A stretch of 64,000 nucleotides of DNA from Hyalangium ruber (lineage in GTDB: Bacteria > Myxococcota > Myxococcia > Myxococcales > Myxococcaceae): the NCBI RefSeq assembly GCF_034259325.1, contig NZ_JAXIVS010000028.1:1-64000 (forward strand), in the 5' to 3' direction. This document shows positions 8,957 through 17,482 of this stretch, in pieces. A program made the position numbers and the translations under genes. Positions within the stretch are counted from its first letter, which is position 1; each line of letters opens with the position of its first letter. The notes beneath the pieces were generated by a model. It was given only the letters and a program-made list of their open reading frames with translations. It had not been told where the DNA came from and made no database searches.

Positions 8957-10486
8957 ATGCCAGCGTCGACCTACGATCGCATCGTCATTGGCGCGGGGAC
9001 CACGGCAGCGGTCTACCTCAGCTTCTTCCCGCCCAGAGAGCACGAGAAGGTTGGAGTGATCGGCACGCCCGAGCCCTGGGCCAAGCGTGGCCATCACCAG
9101 ATGGGCCAGCCCCCGCCCTTGCTGATGCTCCCGCTCGAGGAGCCCGATCGCCCCGAGGGCTTCGATCCGCACACCTCGCGCACCCCTCTGCCCTCGTTGG
9201 ATCGCCCCCCCCAGGAGCCATTTCTGCGCTCCGATCGCTTCGCGCGACAAATTCCGCTCAACGCCCGTCCCGACGAGAGCATGGGCCAGTTCGCGAACAA
9301 CAAATACCGGCACGCGTGGGTCGAGTCGGTCACGTGGGTCATCGATCGATTCAAAGTCTCCTACCGCTATGCCGCCGGCGAGAAAGCAGGCCGCACCAAG
9401 TACCTGTACGCCAGGCAGGTCATCGCCGCCTCGGGGCCCGGGCCCGCCTCGCAGACCCAGAACTACGACGAAGCCGCGCCACTTGGCGTCTATCACACGG
9501 GCGACGGGTATCTGAACGAGCAGGTCGCGGTTCGAGGCAAAGCCGTCGCCGTGGAAGGGGGCTCCGCCACGGCGGCCTGGAGCGTCGAGAAGGCCTTGCT
9601 CGGCGGCGCGAACCACGTCTTCTGGTTCACTCGGCCCGGCGAGGACAAGAAGGGAAGCAAGGATCTCGTCGAGCTGGGAGCCCATGGGCTTGCGAGGCTG
9701 GTGGAGGCAAGGTTCTCCGCCGCGTTCCCGGCGGGAGATCGAAACCTGTGGCTCAAGCGCTGCCCGGCCATCACGCAGATCGTCGGGACCCTCAAGGCCA
9801 AATGGAGTACGCAGGAGCAGCGGCTGATCCTCGCCTTCGACTCGGGCCTCAACGTGGCGGTGGATCAGTACGTGGCCGCCGTCGGGGCCAGTGAGACGGC
9901 CCCTTACCTGGGTGAGCTGCGCAATGGCCTCAAGGCCATCGTGGATACGGAGGGGCACCTGCACCCCTCCGGCAATGCCATCCTGGGATACACCGGACAT
10001 AAAGGGCAGTTGCTGGTCGTCGGCGCTGGCACGTTCAAGATGGATCCGAAGAAGGTGGATCAGCATCCCAAGTTCTATGCGCAGGGCAACGAGTACCTGC
10101 CCACGGCAGCCCGCCCGCCCGAAGGCATCCCGACGATCATCGCCAGCATCGCCACGCTCACCCGGTACCTGACGGGAGGCGGCTCACGTTGGTTGGACAT
10201 CAACCTCGGCAACTTCAGCGACCTCGATGTTCACTTCAGCGAGGGTATCGCGAGAGCGTTCGCCCAGGTTGCACTCCAGATGACCCATGGCTTCAGCCTC
10301 GAGCGGGTCACGCAGTTCCTGACGGATCAAGTCATCGGCACGCGCATCATGAAGAGCTCTCCGTATGGGATTACGCTCGAGGAGATGATCGCGCTCTACC
10401 AGAACCTCCGGACGATGTTCCAGGATGGCACCCACCTCCAGCACCTCATCACCGCGTATTCAAAGCGCGGCGCGAAAAAAGAGTGA
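8957..10486 (+). CDS. FAD/NAD(P)-binding Rossmann-fold oxidoreductase
   Basis: 509 residues. The N-terminus YDRIVIGAGTTAAVYL carries the GxGxxx(A) dinucleotide-binding loop. A second nucleotide-binding region is seen near residue 195 in AVEGGSATAAWS, giving the two-dinucleotide-fold layout of NAD(P)/FAD oxidoreductases. Between these lies RQVIAASGPG, the usual end of the first insertion, and near residue 350 GQLLVVGAGTF. The C-terminal 120 residues are helical and unfamiliar. Substrate unknown. It is the first gene of a three-gene plus-strand set with a c-haem lipoprotein and a VioB/RebD-N-like protein, and it diverges from the LysR gene. No clear Shine-Dalgarno is visible before the ATG. Confidence 0.75.
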   Translation: MPASTYDRIVIGAGTTAAVYLSFFPPREHEKVGVIGTPEPWAKRGHHQMGQPPPLLMLPLEEPDRPEGFDPHTSRTPLPSLDRPPQEPFLRSDRFARQIPLNARPDESMGQFANNKYRHAWVESVTWVIDRFKVSYRYAAGEKAGRTKYLYARQVIAASGPGPASQTQNYDEAAPLGVYHTGDGYLNEQVAVRGKAVAVEGGSATAAWSVEKALLGGANHVFWFTRPGEDKKGSKDLVELGAHGLARLVEARFSAAFPAGDRNLWLKRCPAITQIVGTLKAKWSTQEQRLILAFDSGLNVAVDQYVAAVGASETAPYLGELRNGLKAIVDTEGHLHPSGNAILGYTGHKGQLLVVGAGTFKMDPKKVDQHPKFYAQGNEYLPTAARPPEGIPTIIASIATLTRYLTGGGSRWLDINLGNFSDLDVHFSEGIARAFAQVALQMTHGFSLERVTQFLTDQVIGTRIMKSSPYGITLEEMIALYQNLRTMFQDGTHLQHLITAYSKRGAKKE

Positions 10487-10561
10487 AGGAGATCCTCACT
10501 CTCCGTGCGGGCCGGAGTAGTCTTCCCCTCCAAGCGCAGTTCCCACTTGGAGGAGAAACCC

Positions 10562-12007
10562 TTGTTCCACAGACCGCTCATCCTATTGGCCGCTGCGTTC
10601 GGCGCCATGGGACTCATGGCGTGCCCCGCGAAGTCTGGCGATCCGCTCCAGCCATCTCCCGGAGTGTCGCAAGTCCAAGCCGGACTTAGCTCATGCCAGG
10701 CGGATCCGTCCTGGCTCACCAGCTCCACCCTTCCCAGCGAAGTATCCGGGAGCCAGACGGACTGTAACGTCGAGCAGTTCATGTGGCAGAGCCTGCTCGC
10801 GCTCGTCCAACCTGCCGCCAACGATCCCTCCCGGGTGCAATTCGAGACGTGGATGCCTTCCTACGGCATCTTCATCAAGGATGGGACGCCCACCCCCTGG
10901 GGACAGGAGCCACCCACCTCCTGCGCCAACATCACGACGCAGCCGACCACTGGCGGCAAGACGCCCCGCGTCTATTCCGACATCACCAAGCAGGCCGGCT
11001 CCGATCAGCCGCTGATCGATCTGAAGGGCGAGCTCGTCTACTACGGCATGTCCGTGAACCAGAGCGTTTACACCATGCTCACGTCTTGCCAGCTCTACAA
11101 GGCCAACTGCGCGGGCCCCCTCAAGCCTGGGAACCAGGGCATCAACCTGCTCCAGAAGTATCCGAACCTGGCCTACCCGGATACCGCCGTCGAGCTCAAG
11201 ACGAGCTGGATGGTGCTCGACGACGCAGGCGTCTCCTCGGGCCTCTATTACGTGGTTCCCGGCCTCATCCAATACAAGAACTCACCCTGCCGTCAGGTCA
11301 ACCTGGGGCTGGTCGGAATTCACATCGTGTCCAAGACGCCGAATTTCCCGGCGATGATCTGGGCGACGTTCGAGCACCGCAACAACGCGCCCGACTGCAG
11401 CAACACCTCGGCCCCGCCTCCCCTCGGAGGCTCGTGGAATTTCTACAACCCGAGCTGCACCAACTGCGTGACCAATACCTTCAAGGCCGGTACCCCGGCT
11501 CAGGTCTGCCGCATGCACCCGCAGGGGGACTCGGCCACGGGCACCTTCCCCGCGGGCAACGACTGCAAGGATGATCCCAACCAGTTCGCCTGCCTGGAGA
11601 AGACCCGCAAGCTGCTCGCCGAGAGCACCGCGGCCATCAACTCCATCAATAGCAGCGTCCAGGCGCTCATCCAGGCCAACCCCACGCTCATCAACAAGGT
11701 CTGGGCCAACTACGAGCTCGTTGGAAACGTGTGGACCGTCGGAGGGACCATGCCGCCCTATCTGCAAGCGCAGGCAGGCGCGCTGTCCGCCGCCAATACC
11801 TCCATGGAGACCTTCGTTCAGAATGGCGTCGCGGCGGTGAGCAATCCCTACAACTGCTTGAGCTGCCACAACATGCAGGGCCCCACCGAGAGCCAGAACC
11901 TGCCGCCCGTGGGCCTCAGCCACCTCTTTGACAGTGTCCAGATGGCGGGGGGATGTGAAAACGGCTCCTTGCCCACCACTTGCAGCGCCTACGTCAACAG
12001 CCGCTAG
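10562..12007 (+). CDS. Lipoprotein with a CxxCH haem site
   Basis: 481 residues starting at TTG; GGAGGAGAAACCC lies directly in front, the best ribosome-binding site here, which decides for this start over upstream codons in the same frame. The signal peptide ends in the lipobox GLMAC. The body is rich in Cys (about 15), Trp and Asn, with motifs FMWQSLLAL, VQFETWMPSYG, AVELKTSW and MIWATFEHRNNAPD that recur in a family of bacterial cytochrome-like proteins I cannot name. Near the C-terminus CLSCHNMQGP is a c-type haem attachment motif. A periplasmic electron acceptor for the upstream flavoprotein is an attractive but unproven role, since flavoproteins lacking a signal peptide would lie in the cytoplasm. 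Confidence 0.72.
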   Translation: MFHRPLILLAAAFGAMGLMACPAKSGDPLQPSPGVSQVQAGLSSCQADPSWLTSSTLPSEVSGSQTDCNVEQFMWQSLLALVQPAANDPSRVQFETWMPSYGIFIKDGTPTPWGQEPPTSCANITTQPTTGGKTPRVYSDITKQAGSDQPLIDLKGELVYYGMSVNQSVYTMLTSCQLYKANCAGPLKPGNQGINLLQKYPNLAYPDTAVELKTSWMVLDDAGVSSGLYYVVPGLIQYKNSPCRQVNLGLVGIHIVSKTPNFPAMIWATFEHRNNAPDCSNTSAPPPLGGSWNFYNPSCTNCVTNTFKAGTPAQVCRMHPQGDSATGTFPAGNDCKDDPNQFACLEKTRKLLAESTAAINSINSSVQALIQANPTLINKVWANYELVGNVWTVGGTMPPYLQAQAGALSAANTSMETFVQNGVAAVSNPYNCLSCHNMQGPTESQNLPPVGLSHLFDSVQMAGGCENGSLPTTCSAYVNSR

Positions 12008-12025
12008 ACAATCGAGCCGACCCCT

Positions 12026-14521
12026 ATGAGCTACCTCGACCAACCTCGCATCAACTTCGCGGGTACGTTCCAGGCCTCGCCCGCCACCATCAACAACACG
12101 CCCAACAACTACAACCCGGCGAACTACAACGCGGACTCGCTCAAGCCCGAGAACATCGAGCTCTACTGGGAGCCCAAGGGCGACAGCATCTTCGATCTGA
12201 TCAAGTGCCAGGTGACCACCGTCGACCCTCCCGGCTCGACCCCTGACTCCCTGTTGGGAGTCACGGTCACCGCCCTGTATACGGGTGCCCCGCCCAAGCT
12301 GGTCGACCTGGATCCCATGCAGCAGAACGGCAGCGAGGTCTGGGGCCTCACCGTCATGCTCGGCGACTTCAGCGGCGCCTACGTCCAGGGCGTATTCAAG
12401 CCGGTCGCGTTCAATGGCATCTGGGGCAACTCCCAGGGCCCGAATACCCCCCGCAACTCCGCGAGCGGCTCCGCCGTCTACCAATCGACGCTCACGAACC
12501 TGAAATGGAACGTCGGCAACTCGGCGATCCTCCAGGCGCTCAAGGCCCGCTCGCCCAACCGCCTGTCCATTCGCATGGTGGTCAGCGCCCACAACAACGC
12601 CCCACAGCTCTATGCCTTCACCAGCGCCACCTTCCAGTCGATGCAGGCGCAGGGAGTTCCGCAGAGCATTTTGAGCCAGCTCGTAAGCCTCCAGAGCTAC
12701 GTGATGAACGTCGACAGCAACGGCAACCCCGTGGCTCCGGGGCGGGGCTACATCCCCACGCAGGCCTACGTCAGCACCCTGCTCGAGCAGTTCCTGGGCC
12801 AGAGCGCCGCGCAACAGTACGGTCCGGCGATCCTGGAGGTGGCCAAGCAGCCCTACGCGCCTTGGATCAACTACGACACCGGCAAGCCACTGCCCGAGCA
12901 GCCGCTCTTCGACTTCAACTACGGCAAGGTCGTCGGCTCCGTCGGGCCCTGCCTGGATGACGAGCCCACCTATGCCGTGCCGGCGCGAACCCTGGCGCCA
13001 CCCGTGAACTCGAAGTCTCCCGCCTGGTGGGCCCAGGCTCAGCTCAACCTCGAGGGCTCCACTCCCTCGCTGACCGTCGATCTCGCCAACTCGCTGCCCG
13101 TACGGCTGCCGGGGCGACCGCTGTGGAAGGAGACGCTCGGGACGTTGTCGCTCGCCTATTACACCGGCACCGGGAGCAACAAGACCTACACGACCATCGT
13201 CCCATCGATCGACTACTCCAACCCCGATTTCATCGACAAGCAATCCGGGATGCTGGTCGTCACCAACTTCGGCTCCGTCGACCCCAAGAGCCTCGACAAG
13301 CTCCCGCTCGCCTTACTAAGCACGACGACCGCCAGTCCCACGCCCCAGCCCCTGCTGGAGGAGAACTCCGAGGGGTTGAGCATGCGGGCCAACCAGTTCA
13401 TCTTCCGCATGAACCCGGGCATGCAGACCACGCCCACCTTCCCGCTCGGTGAGACCAACACCGTCGATATCCACGTGCGCAAGTTCGGCCGTATCGAGGG
13501 AACGGAGCAATTGCAAATCAGCCTGAACACCCTCAGCCCGAGCGCCGCGGCCAAGTACACCCTCGGCACCCTGGGGACGTCAGGCACCAACGGCATCGAC
13601 GCGGGGAACATCTCGACGCCCCCGGGCAAGCTGCTCCTCTCCGCGAATCCCGTGCCGGTCACCAACGGCAAGGCCACCCTCACCATCACCGGCACGAACC
13701 CAGGCAATCCGCGCAAATACGTCGACGGGCAGATCTATTTCACCACCTACACCTTCAGCCCCCCGGTCGCGGACTACAACCAGGATCCGAACGATCTCCT
13801 CAGCACCCAGATCTATGAGCAGAACTCGATCTCGGGCACGCCCAGCTGGGTCAATGGCATCGGCGACATCCTGCGGCAATACGGCATGCTCTATCCGATC
13901 ATGGGCCGCTTCCAGCTGTGGACCTATGAAGGCGTTGTCGCGAACCGTCAGAAGATCGAGCGTGTCCTCAGCACGGACATGAGCGATCCGCTGCACATGC
14001 CGGTGACCCGCGATCTGTCGGCCGTCCGGAGCAACCTCATCCTGAATTGGTTCAAGGCAGGCATGCCTTATGGGCCCATCGGGCCCGTGGGAGGGCCGGG
14101 AGCGGTCTGGGACAATCTGCCCACCGTCAGCAGCTGGGGCCCCATGACCAGCCTCCTGGTGCGCTCCGGCGACATCCTCGACGCCATTCAACCCAGCTAT
14201 GGCTCCAATGTCGCGTCCATGCAGGGTGGCCCTGGCGGGACACCCACCACGATCGACCTGACCGATGACGCGATCGTGAAGCTCACCGGTTTCACGGGCA
14301 CGTACTTCGGCATGATGCAGGTCGCGCAGATCAGCTTCCATACGGCGCGCGGCAAGACGTACGGCCCTTTCGGGACCATGCGAAACGTGTCGAATCCGCA
14401 GCCCTTCGAGCTCGCCGCACCCACTGGCAGTGCGATCAGGTCCTTCTTCGGTGCGACGGTGGTGCATTCGGGCGGGACCACGTACATCGCCGCCATCGGC
14501 GGCAACGTGCAGTTGCTCTAG
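12026..14521 (+). CDS. Large protein with VioB/RebD-like N-terminus
   Basis: 831 residues. The first residues MSYLDQPRINFAGTFQASP, then a run of Asn/Thr and PENIELYWEP, follow the pattern of the N-terminal part of VioB, RebD and relatives (MS..D.PR.HF.G......T.N), enzymes that dimerise the imine product of an amino-acid oxidase. The ferritin-like domain of those enzymes is not recognisable, so dimerisation chemistry cannot be claimed. The middle is beta-rich (SLAYYTGTG, TNTVDIHVRKFG) and the C-terminus DILRQYGMLYPIMGRFQLW followed by helical text resembles the inter-domain region of VioB (YELVYPFMSDK). It starts 18 bases behind the cytochrome gene and probably belongs to the same transcript. 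Confidence 0.62.
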   Translation: MSYLDQPRINFAGTFQASPATINNTPNNYNPANYNADSLKPENIELYWEPKGDSIFDLIKCQVTTVDPPGSTPDSLLGVTVTALYTGAPPKLVDLDPMQQNGSEVWGLTVMLGDFSGAYVQGVFKPVAFNGIWGNSQGPNTPRNSASGSAVYQSTLTNLKWNVGNSAILQALKARSPNRLSIRMVVSAHNNAPQLYAFTSATFQSMQAQGVPQSILSQLVSLQSYVMNVDSNGNPVAPGRGYIPTQAYVSTLLEQFLGQSAAQQYGPAILEVAKQPYAPWINYDTGKPLPEQPLFDFNYGKVVGSVGPCLDDEPTYAVPARTLAPPVNSKSPAWWAQAQLNLEGSTPSLTVDLANSLPVRLPGRPLWKETLGTLSLAYYTGTGSNKTYTTIVPSIDYSNPDFIDKQSGMLVVTNFGSVDPKSLDKLPLALLSTTTASPTPQPLLEENSEGLSMRANQFIFRMNPGMQTTPTFPLGETNTVDIHVRKFGRIEGTEQLQISLNTLSPSAAAKYTLGTLGTSGTNGIDAGNISTPPGKLLLSANPVPVTNGKATLTITGTNPGNPRKYVDGQIYFTTYTFSPPVADYNQDPNDLLSTQIYEQNSISGTPSWVNGIGDILRQYGMLYPIMGRFQLWTYEGVVANRQKIERVLSTDMSDPLHMPVTRDLSAVRSNLILNWFKAGMPYGPIGPVGGPGAVWDNLPTVSSWGPMTSLLVRSGDILDAIQPSYGSNVASMQGGPGGTPTTIDLTDDAIVKLTGFTGTYFGMMQVAQISFHTARGKTYGPFGTMRNVSNPQPFELAAPTGSAIRSFFGATVVHSGGTTYIAAIGGNVQLL

Positions 14522-14835
14522 CCCTCAGCACATCAGGAGGGGGCGAGCACCGACGCGGCGGGCCTCAGCGGGGCCCGCTCACGCTCGGCGGCGAGCTCGC
14601 CCTTCTCCTGTCAGGGCCCGCCCCACTCCGAGCCCGCCTCGATATCGGCTCCGAGTACCTCGCACGGTGCTCTCCGTCTTCGAGGAGCTGGACGCCGCCG
14701 CGTAGTTCCATCCCTGGTGACTGCTGTGATCAGGCGGAAACAGCAGTTACCAGGGCTCCGCCCCTCTAGCGCGTGCCAACCTCTCGGAATCATTGGAGGC
14801 GGGTGCTGGCACGCGGCTGGCTATGGGAGGAAGGC
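14522..14835. other. Intergenic region with one long hairpin
   Basis: These 314 bases between the VioB/RebD-like gene and the calpain-like gene contain no convincing gene. The only structure is the long inverted repeat at 14712-14755, listed separately. The end holds the ribosome-binding site GGAGGAAGGC of the next gene. Confidence 0.6.
14712..14755. repeat. 16-bp inverted repeat, 12-nt loop
   Basis: CCCTGGTGACTGCTGT pairs with ACAGCAGTTACCAGGG at 15 of 16 positions, the remaining one being a G-T/U pair. The loop is GATCAGGCGGAA. No T-run follows on either strand, so it is not a classical terminator. It could be a Rho-linked end of the upstream operon, a small RNA element or a remnant of a mobile repeat. 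Confidence 0.7.
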
Positions 14836-16146
14836 ATGAACCTGCCCGCCCTGAACAACCGCCCCGTCGTTGCCCGCCTCCCCACCGCCGCCACCGGGAA
14901 CACGCTCGGTGCTCAGGCTCAGAAGGCCTCCGAGCCCAAGAGCGAGAACAAGGCGCTGGGTCACTCCATGAAGGACATGTTCGAGGCGCAGGCCAAGAAG
15001 GCGGCGCCCGAGAAGGCCAAGGCCCCCGAGAAGGAGCTGCCGGCCGAGTACAAGGAGGCCGTGGCCCGCGCCGACGAGTTCCTCAACCCCAAGTCCGACA
15101 AGAAGCGCGGCGAGGACTGGCATGTGCTGAACGACGGCCGGGATGGCAAGGCCACGGGCAAGAAGGAAGAGGCCCAGGCCTCCAAGCTGGTGAAGGCCAA
15201 CGAGAAGCTGGAGAAGGAGGCGCTCTCCAAGCTCTCGGAGGGCGAGCGCAATCAGTACAAGGAGGTCAAGGACGCCATCGCCACCTACCACGACAAGGGC
15301 TCGGAGCAGCTGGCGCTGCAGAAGCTGCTCTTCCAGGGCAAGCTGCCCGGCGAGAAAGACCTCAAGGGCGAGGGCACCACGCTGGACCACCTGGCGCGCG
15401 CGGCCAAGGGCGATGACCTGGCCAAGGGCGTGCAGCGCGGTGACTTCGCGGGCACGCTGGCCCGGGAGCTGGCCACCCCCAGCTCCATCAACCAGGGCTC
15501 CAAGGGCACCTGCGCCCCCACCTCGCTGAGCATCGACCTGGCGGAGAAGAACCCCGCCGAGTACGCGCGCCTCTCCGTGGGCCTGGCCAGCAAGGAGGGC
15601 AAGGTGGACCTGGCGGACGGAAAGACGACGCTGCACCGCGAGAAGGAGACGTCCTTCAAGGATGACGGCTCCAATCGCTCCATCAACCAGCGCATCCTCG
15701 CGCCCGCCCTCATGGAGATGGCCAACCTGGAGAGGGACTACAACGACAAGTCGGGCGACGGCGCCGGGGCGACCTCCGGAGGGCTCGACAAGCTCAACGA
15801 CGCCATCTCCGGCAAGGACATGAAGTCCTCCGAGTTCGGCGACAAGCAGAAGGACACCGCCATGCGCATCATCGACTCGGAGCTGTCCCAGGACAGAAAC
15901 GTCATGACGGGCATGCGCTTCGAGGAGCCGGGCAAGCCGCACTCGTTCCATGAGGTGCTCGTCACCGGCACCTCCAAGGAGAACGGCAAGGACTTCGTCC
16001 ACTTCACCAACCCCTGGGGCGACGAGGAGAAGATGTCGCGCGACGACTTCAAGAACCGCGTCTTCTCCGCCAACTACGAGGGGCCGGACCTGGGCGCGCT
16101 CGCTCGGGCCACTCAGCTCAACAGCATGCGCCAGGTGACCGTCTAA
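14836..16146 (+). CDS. Predicted calpain/papain-like cysteine protease with charged N-terminus
   Basis: 436 residues, start fixed by GGAGGAAGGC just upstream. The first 200 residues are extremely rich in Lys, Glu and Ala (KAPEKAKAPEKELPAEYK) and probably helical; no signal peptide is seen. Then follows a possible catalytic triad: QGSKGTCAPTS with Cys around 226, HSFHEVLVTG with His around 369-372, and HFTNPWGDE with Asn around 392. The QG..G.C.....S, H....V and NPWG elements in this order and spacing match papain-fold proteases of the calpain (C2) type, where NPWG holds the catalytic Asn. I do not recognise a named family. A secreted toxin or effector, or an intracellular processing protease, are both possible. 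Convergent to the gas vesicle genes. Confidence 0.7.
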   Translation: MNLPALNNRPVVARLPTAATGNTLGAQAQKASEPKSENKALGHSMKDMFEAQAKKAAPEKAKAPEKELPAEYKEAVARADEFLNPKSDKKRGEDWHVLNDGRDGKATGKKEEAQASKLVKANEKLEKEALSKLSEGERNQYKEVKDAIATYHDKGSEQLALQKLLFQGKLPGEKDLKGEGTTLDHLARAAKGDDLAKGVQRGDFAGTLARELATPSSINQGSKGTCAPTSLSIDLAEKNPAEYARLSVGLASKEGKVDLADGKTTLHREKETSFKDDGSNRSINQRILAPALMEMANLERDYNDKSGDGAGATSGGLDKLNDAISGKDMKSSEFGDKQKDTAMRIIDSELSQDRNVMTGMRFEEPGKPHSFHEVLVTGTSKENGKDFVHFTNPWGDEEKMSRDDFKNRVFSANYEGPDLGALARATQLNSMRQVTV

Positions 16147-16182
16147 TCGAGAGGACGCTCTCCGCCAGGGGCTGGAAGCGTT

Positions 16183-16204
16183 GGACGCTCCCTACGGAGC
16201 GTCC
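16183..16204. terminator. Hairpin between convergent genes
   Basis: GGACGCTCC and GGAGCGTCC form a perfect 9-bp stem with loop CTAC between the stop codon of the calpain-like gene and the last codons of the minus-strand GvpA/J-type gene. There is no T-run, so its use as a bidirectional terminator is plausible but not certain. Confidence 0.45.
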
Positions 16205-16512
16205 GAAGCCCTCTCCAGCTTCGCGACCACGGCCTCCAGCTCCGCCACGCGGCGCGTGAGCGCCTCGGGCGCGAGTGCCTCGGGCTGTGGGCGTGGAGAC
16301 AGGTGCGGATCGCTCCTCCAGAAGTCCATTCCCATCTCGGCGGCCTTCTCCACCGAGCACACCACCAGCCGCACCTGGATGGTGAGCAACTCCACGTCCA
16401 GCAGCTTGATCTTGATATCGCCTGCCACCACCAGGCCCTTGTCGAGGACCCGATCCAGTACGTCCGCGAGCGTCGCTCCCCGGGGCCCCTGCACAATGCG
16501 CTGTGTCGTCAT
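16192..16512 (-). CDS. GvpA/GvpJ-family gas vesicle protein
   Basis: 106 residues. LADVLDRVLDKGLVVAGDIKIKLL followed by ELLTIQVRLVVCSVEKAAEMG is the conserved GvpA-family core: helix, then the two beta strands that assemble into the ribbed gas vesicle shell, then the second helix. The long C-terminal tail (LTRRVAELEAVVAKLERAS), absent from the structural GvpA, points to the accessory homologues GvpJ, GvpM or GvpS. The Trp in MDFWR sits after the second helix, as in GvpJ. It lies 10 bases behind the GvpK gene and is the last gene of the set. Without a separate GvpA in view it cannot be decided whether this is the structural or the accessory protein. Confidence 0.85.
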   Translation of the reverse strand: MTTQRIVQGPRGATLADVLDRVLDKGLVVAGDIKIKLLDVELLTIQVRLVVCSVEKAAEMGMDFWRSDPHLSPRPQPEALAPEALTRRVAELEAVVAKLERASDAP

Positions 16513-16522
16513 GGCGTTTTCC

Positions 16523-16744
16523 TCAAAGCAGCTTGCCGAGTGGCCCCAAATCGAGGTTCAGGTCCTCTTCCGTGAGCCCGAATTCCATACGGAGCTGCTC
16601 GATCTCCTCCGCCTGACGCATCAGCGCCGACCCCAGTCGTTCAATCTCCTCGTCACTCAGGGAACCGCCCTCCATCCGGCGGATCGACTGCTTCTCGAGC
16701 AGTTCGTGCAGCAGCTTCACCACCGTGAGCACCAGTTGCCCCAA
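16523..16744 (-). CDS. gvpK: Gas vesicle protein GvpK
   Basis: 73 residues. LVLTVVKLLHELLEKQSIRR, EGGSLSDEEIERLG and the C-terminal signature FGLTEEDLNLDLGPLGKLL define GvpK, an accessory protein needed for vesicle formation in known systems. The TTG start at 16744 is assumed because the frame is closed by the stop of the upstream GvpF/L gene only seven codons earlier, so the protein is at the short end of the family. There is no own ribosome-binding site, so translation is probably coupled to the upstream gene, with which it shares the frame. Confidence 0.88.
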   Translation of the reverse strand: MGQLVLTVVKLLHELLEKQSIRRMEGGSLSDEEIERLGSALMRQAEEIEQLRMEFGLTEEDLNLDLGPLGKLL

Positions 16745-16762
16745 CCCGTTCGACAGGAGCGC

Positions 16763-17482
16763 TCACGCCACGAAGTTGAAGGGAGGCCACGGACCGCTCA
16801 CCGCGAGCTTCGCGGAAGTGTCGTTCGCGACCGGCGTCAACGCGTCACGAAACGCGGACACCTCCTCGCGAGGCACCAGGAAATACAAAGAGCAGAGCGC
16901 GGGCGCGCCCGAACGCGAGGGCGAGAACTCCATGCGGTGCTCCCTGCACAGCGGCGCCACCTTCGCAAGCAGCGCCTGTTCCAGCGCCGTGCATTGATCA
17001 CGCAGCCGATGGTCCGCGGAATAGCGACGCTGCCGCGCCTTGAGGTAGTCCGCGCCAGAGCGGATCATCGGAGTGGCGATCTCCTCCGCCGTCTCGAGCG
17101 GGCCGGAAAGAGAAACCAGCGCCCGAATCCCCAGCTCGACGCAGCCGGCGATCCTCTCGAGCGTGTGCAGATAGGCCTCACGCCGTGCCTCGAGATGCGC
17201 GCGGACCTCCACCTCGTCGGAGAGCACGCTGCCAAAGCGCATGGGAACCACATCGGCCACGGCATGCTGCGAATGAACGACGCGCTCGTATTCGAGCAGA
17301 TCCACCGTCGGCGGTGTCTCCACCCGAGCCCGGTCCATGATGGGTGAGACCACCGCCGCGAGCCCGCCGTACACGACGCGCCGCAGTTCCACTCCCTGGA
17401 GCCCGCTCCCGCTTCCCGGCAGCGCCGATGCCTCAGCACCAATGCAATACATCAACAACCCGGTGCCCTCCTGCTCAGCCAA
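16763..17482 (-). CDS. Gas vesicle protein of the GvpF/GvpL family (second copy)
   Basis: 239 residues. The N-terminus GTGLLMYCIG, VVYGGLAAVVSP and YERVVHSQHAVADVVPMRFG are the typical GvpF/GvpL first domain, and the C-terminus SLYFLVPREEVSAFRDAL ending in VSGPWPPFNFVA is the second domain. GvpF/L proteins help assembly of the vesicle shell. The start is TTG at 17482, preceded by GAGGAG at 8 bases, and overlaps the end of the upstream GvpF/L gene by 8 bases; the longer open frame lies inside that gene. The two copies share architecture but are clearly diverged. Confidence 0.88.
   Translation of the reverse strand: MAEQEGTGLLMYCIGAEASALPGSGSGLQGVELRRVVYGGLAAVVSPIMDRARVETPPTVDLLEYERVVHSQHAVADVVPMRFGSVLSDEVEVRAHLEARREAYLHTLERIAGCVELGIRALVSLSGPLETAEEIATPMIRSGADYLKARQRRYSADHRLRDQCTALEQALLAKVAPLCREHRMEFSPSRSGAPALCSLYFLVPREEVSAFRDALTPVANDTSAKLAVSGPWPPFNFVA

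Noticed and set aside
11282..13243. A 653-codon open frame on the minus strand
   Set aside because: Antisense to the cytochrome lipoprotein and the VioB/RebD-like gene, no domains, no ribosome-binding site; shadow frame.
8957..14521. LodA/LodB-type amino-acid oxidase pair
   Set aside because: Neither the flavoprotein nor the large protein shows the LodA quinone-cofactor region or LodB length; the N-terminal pattern fits VioB/RebD better.
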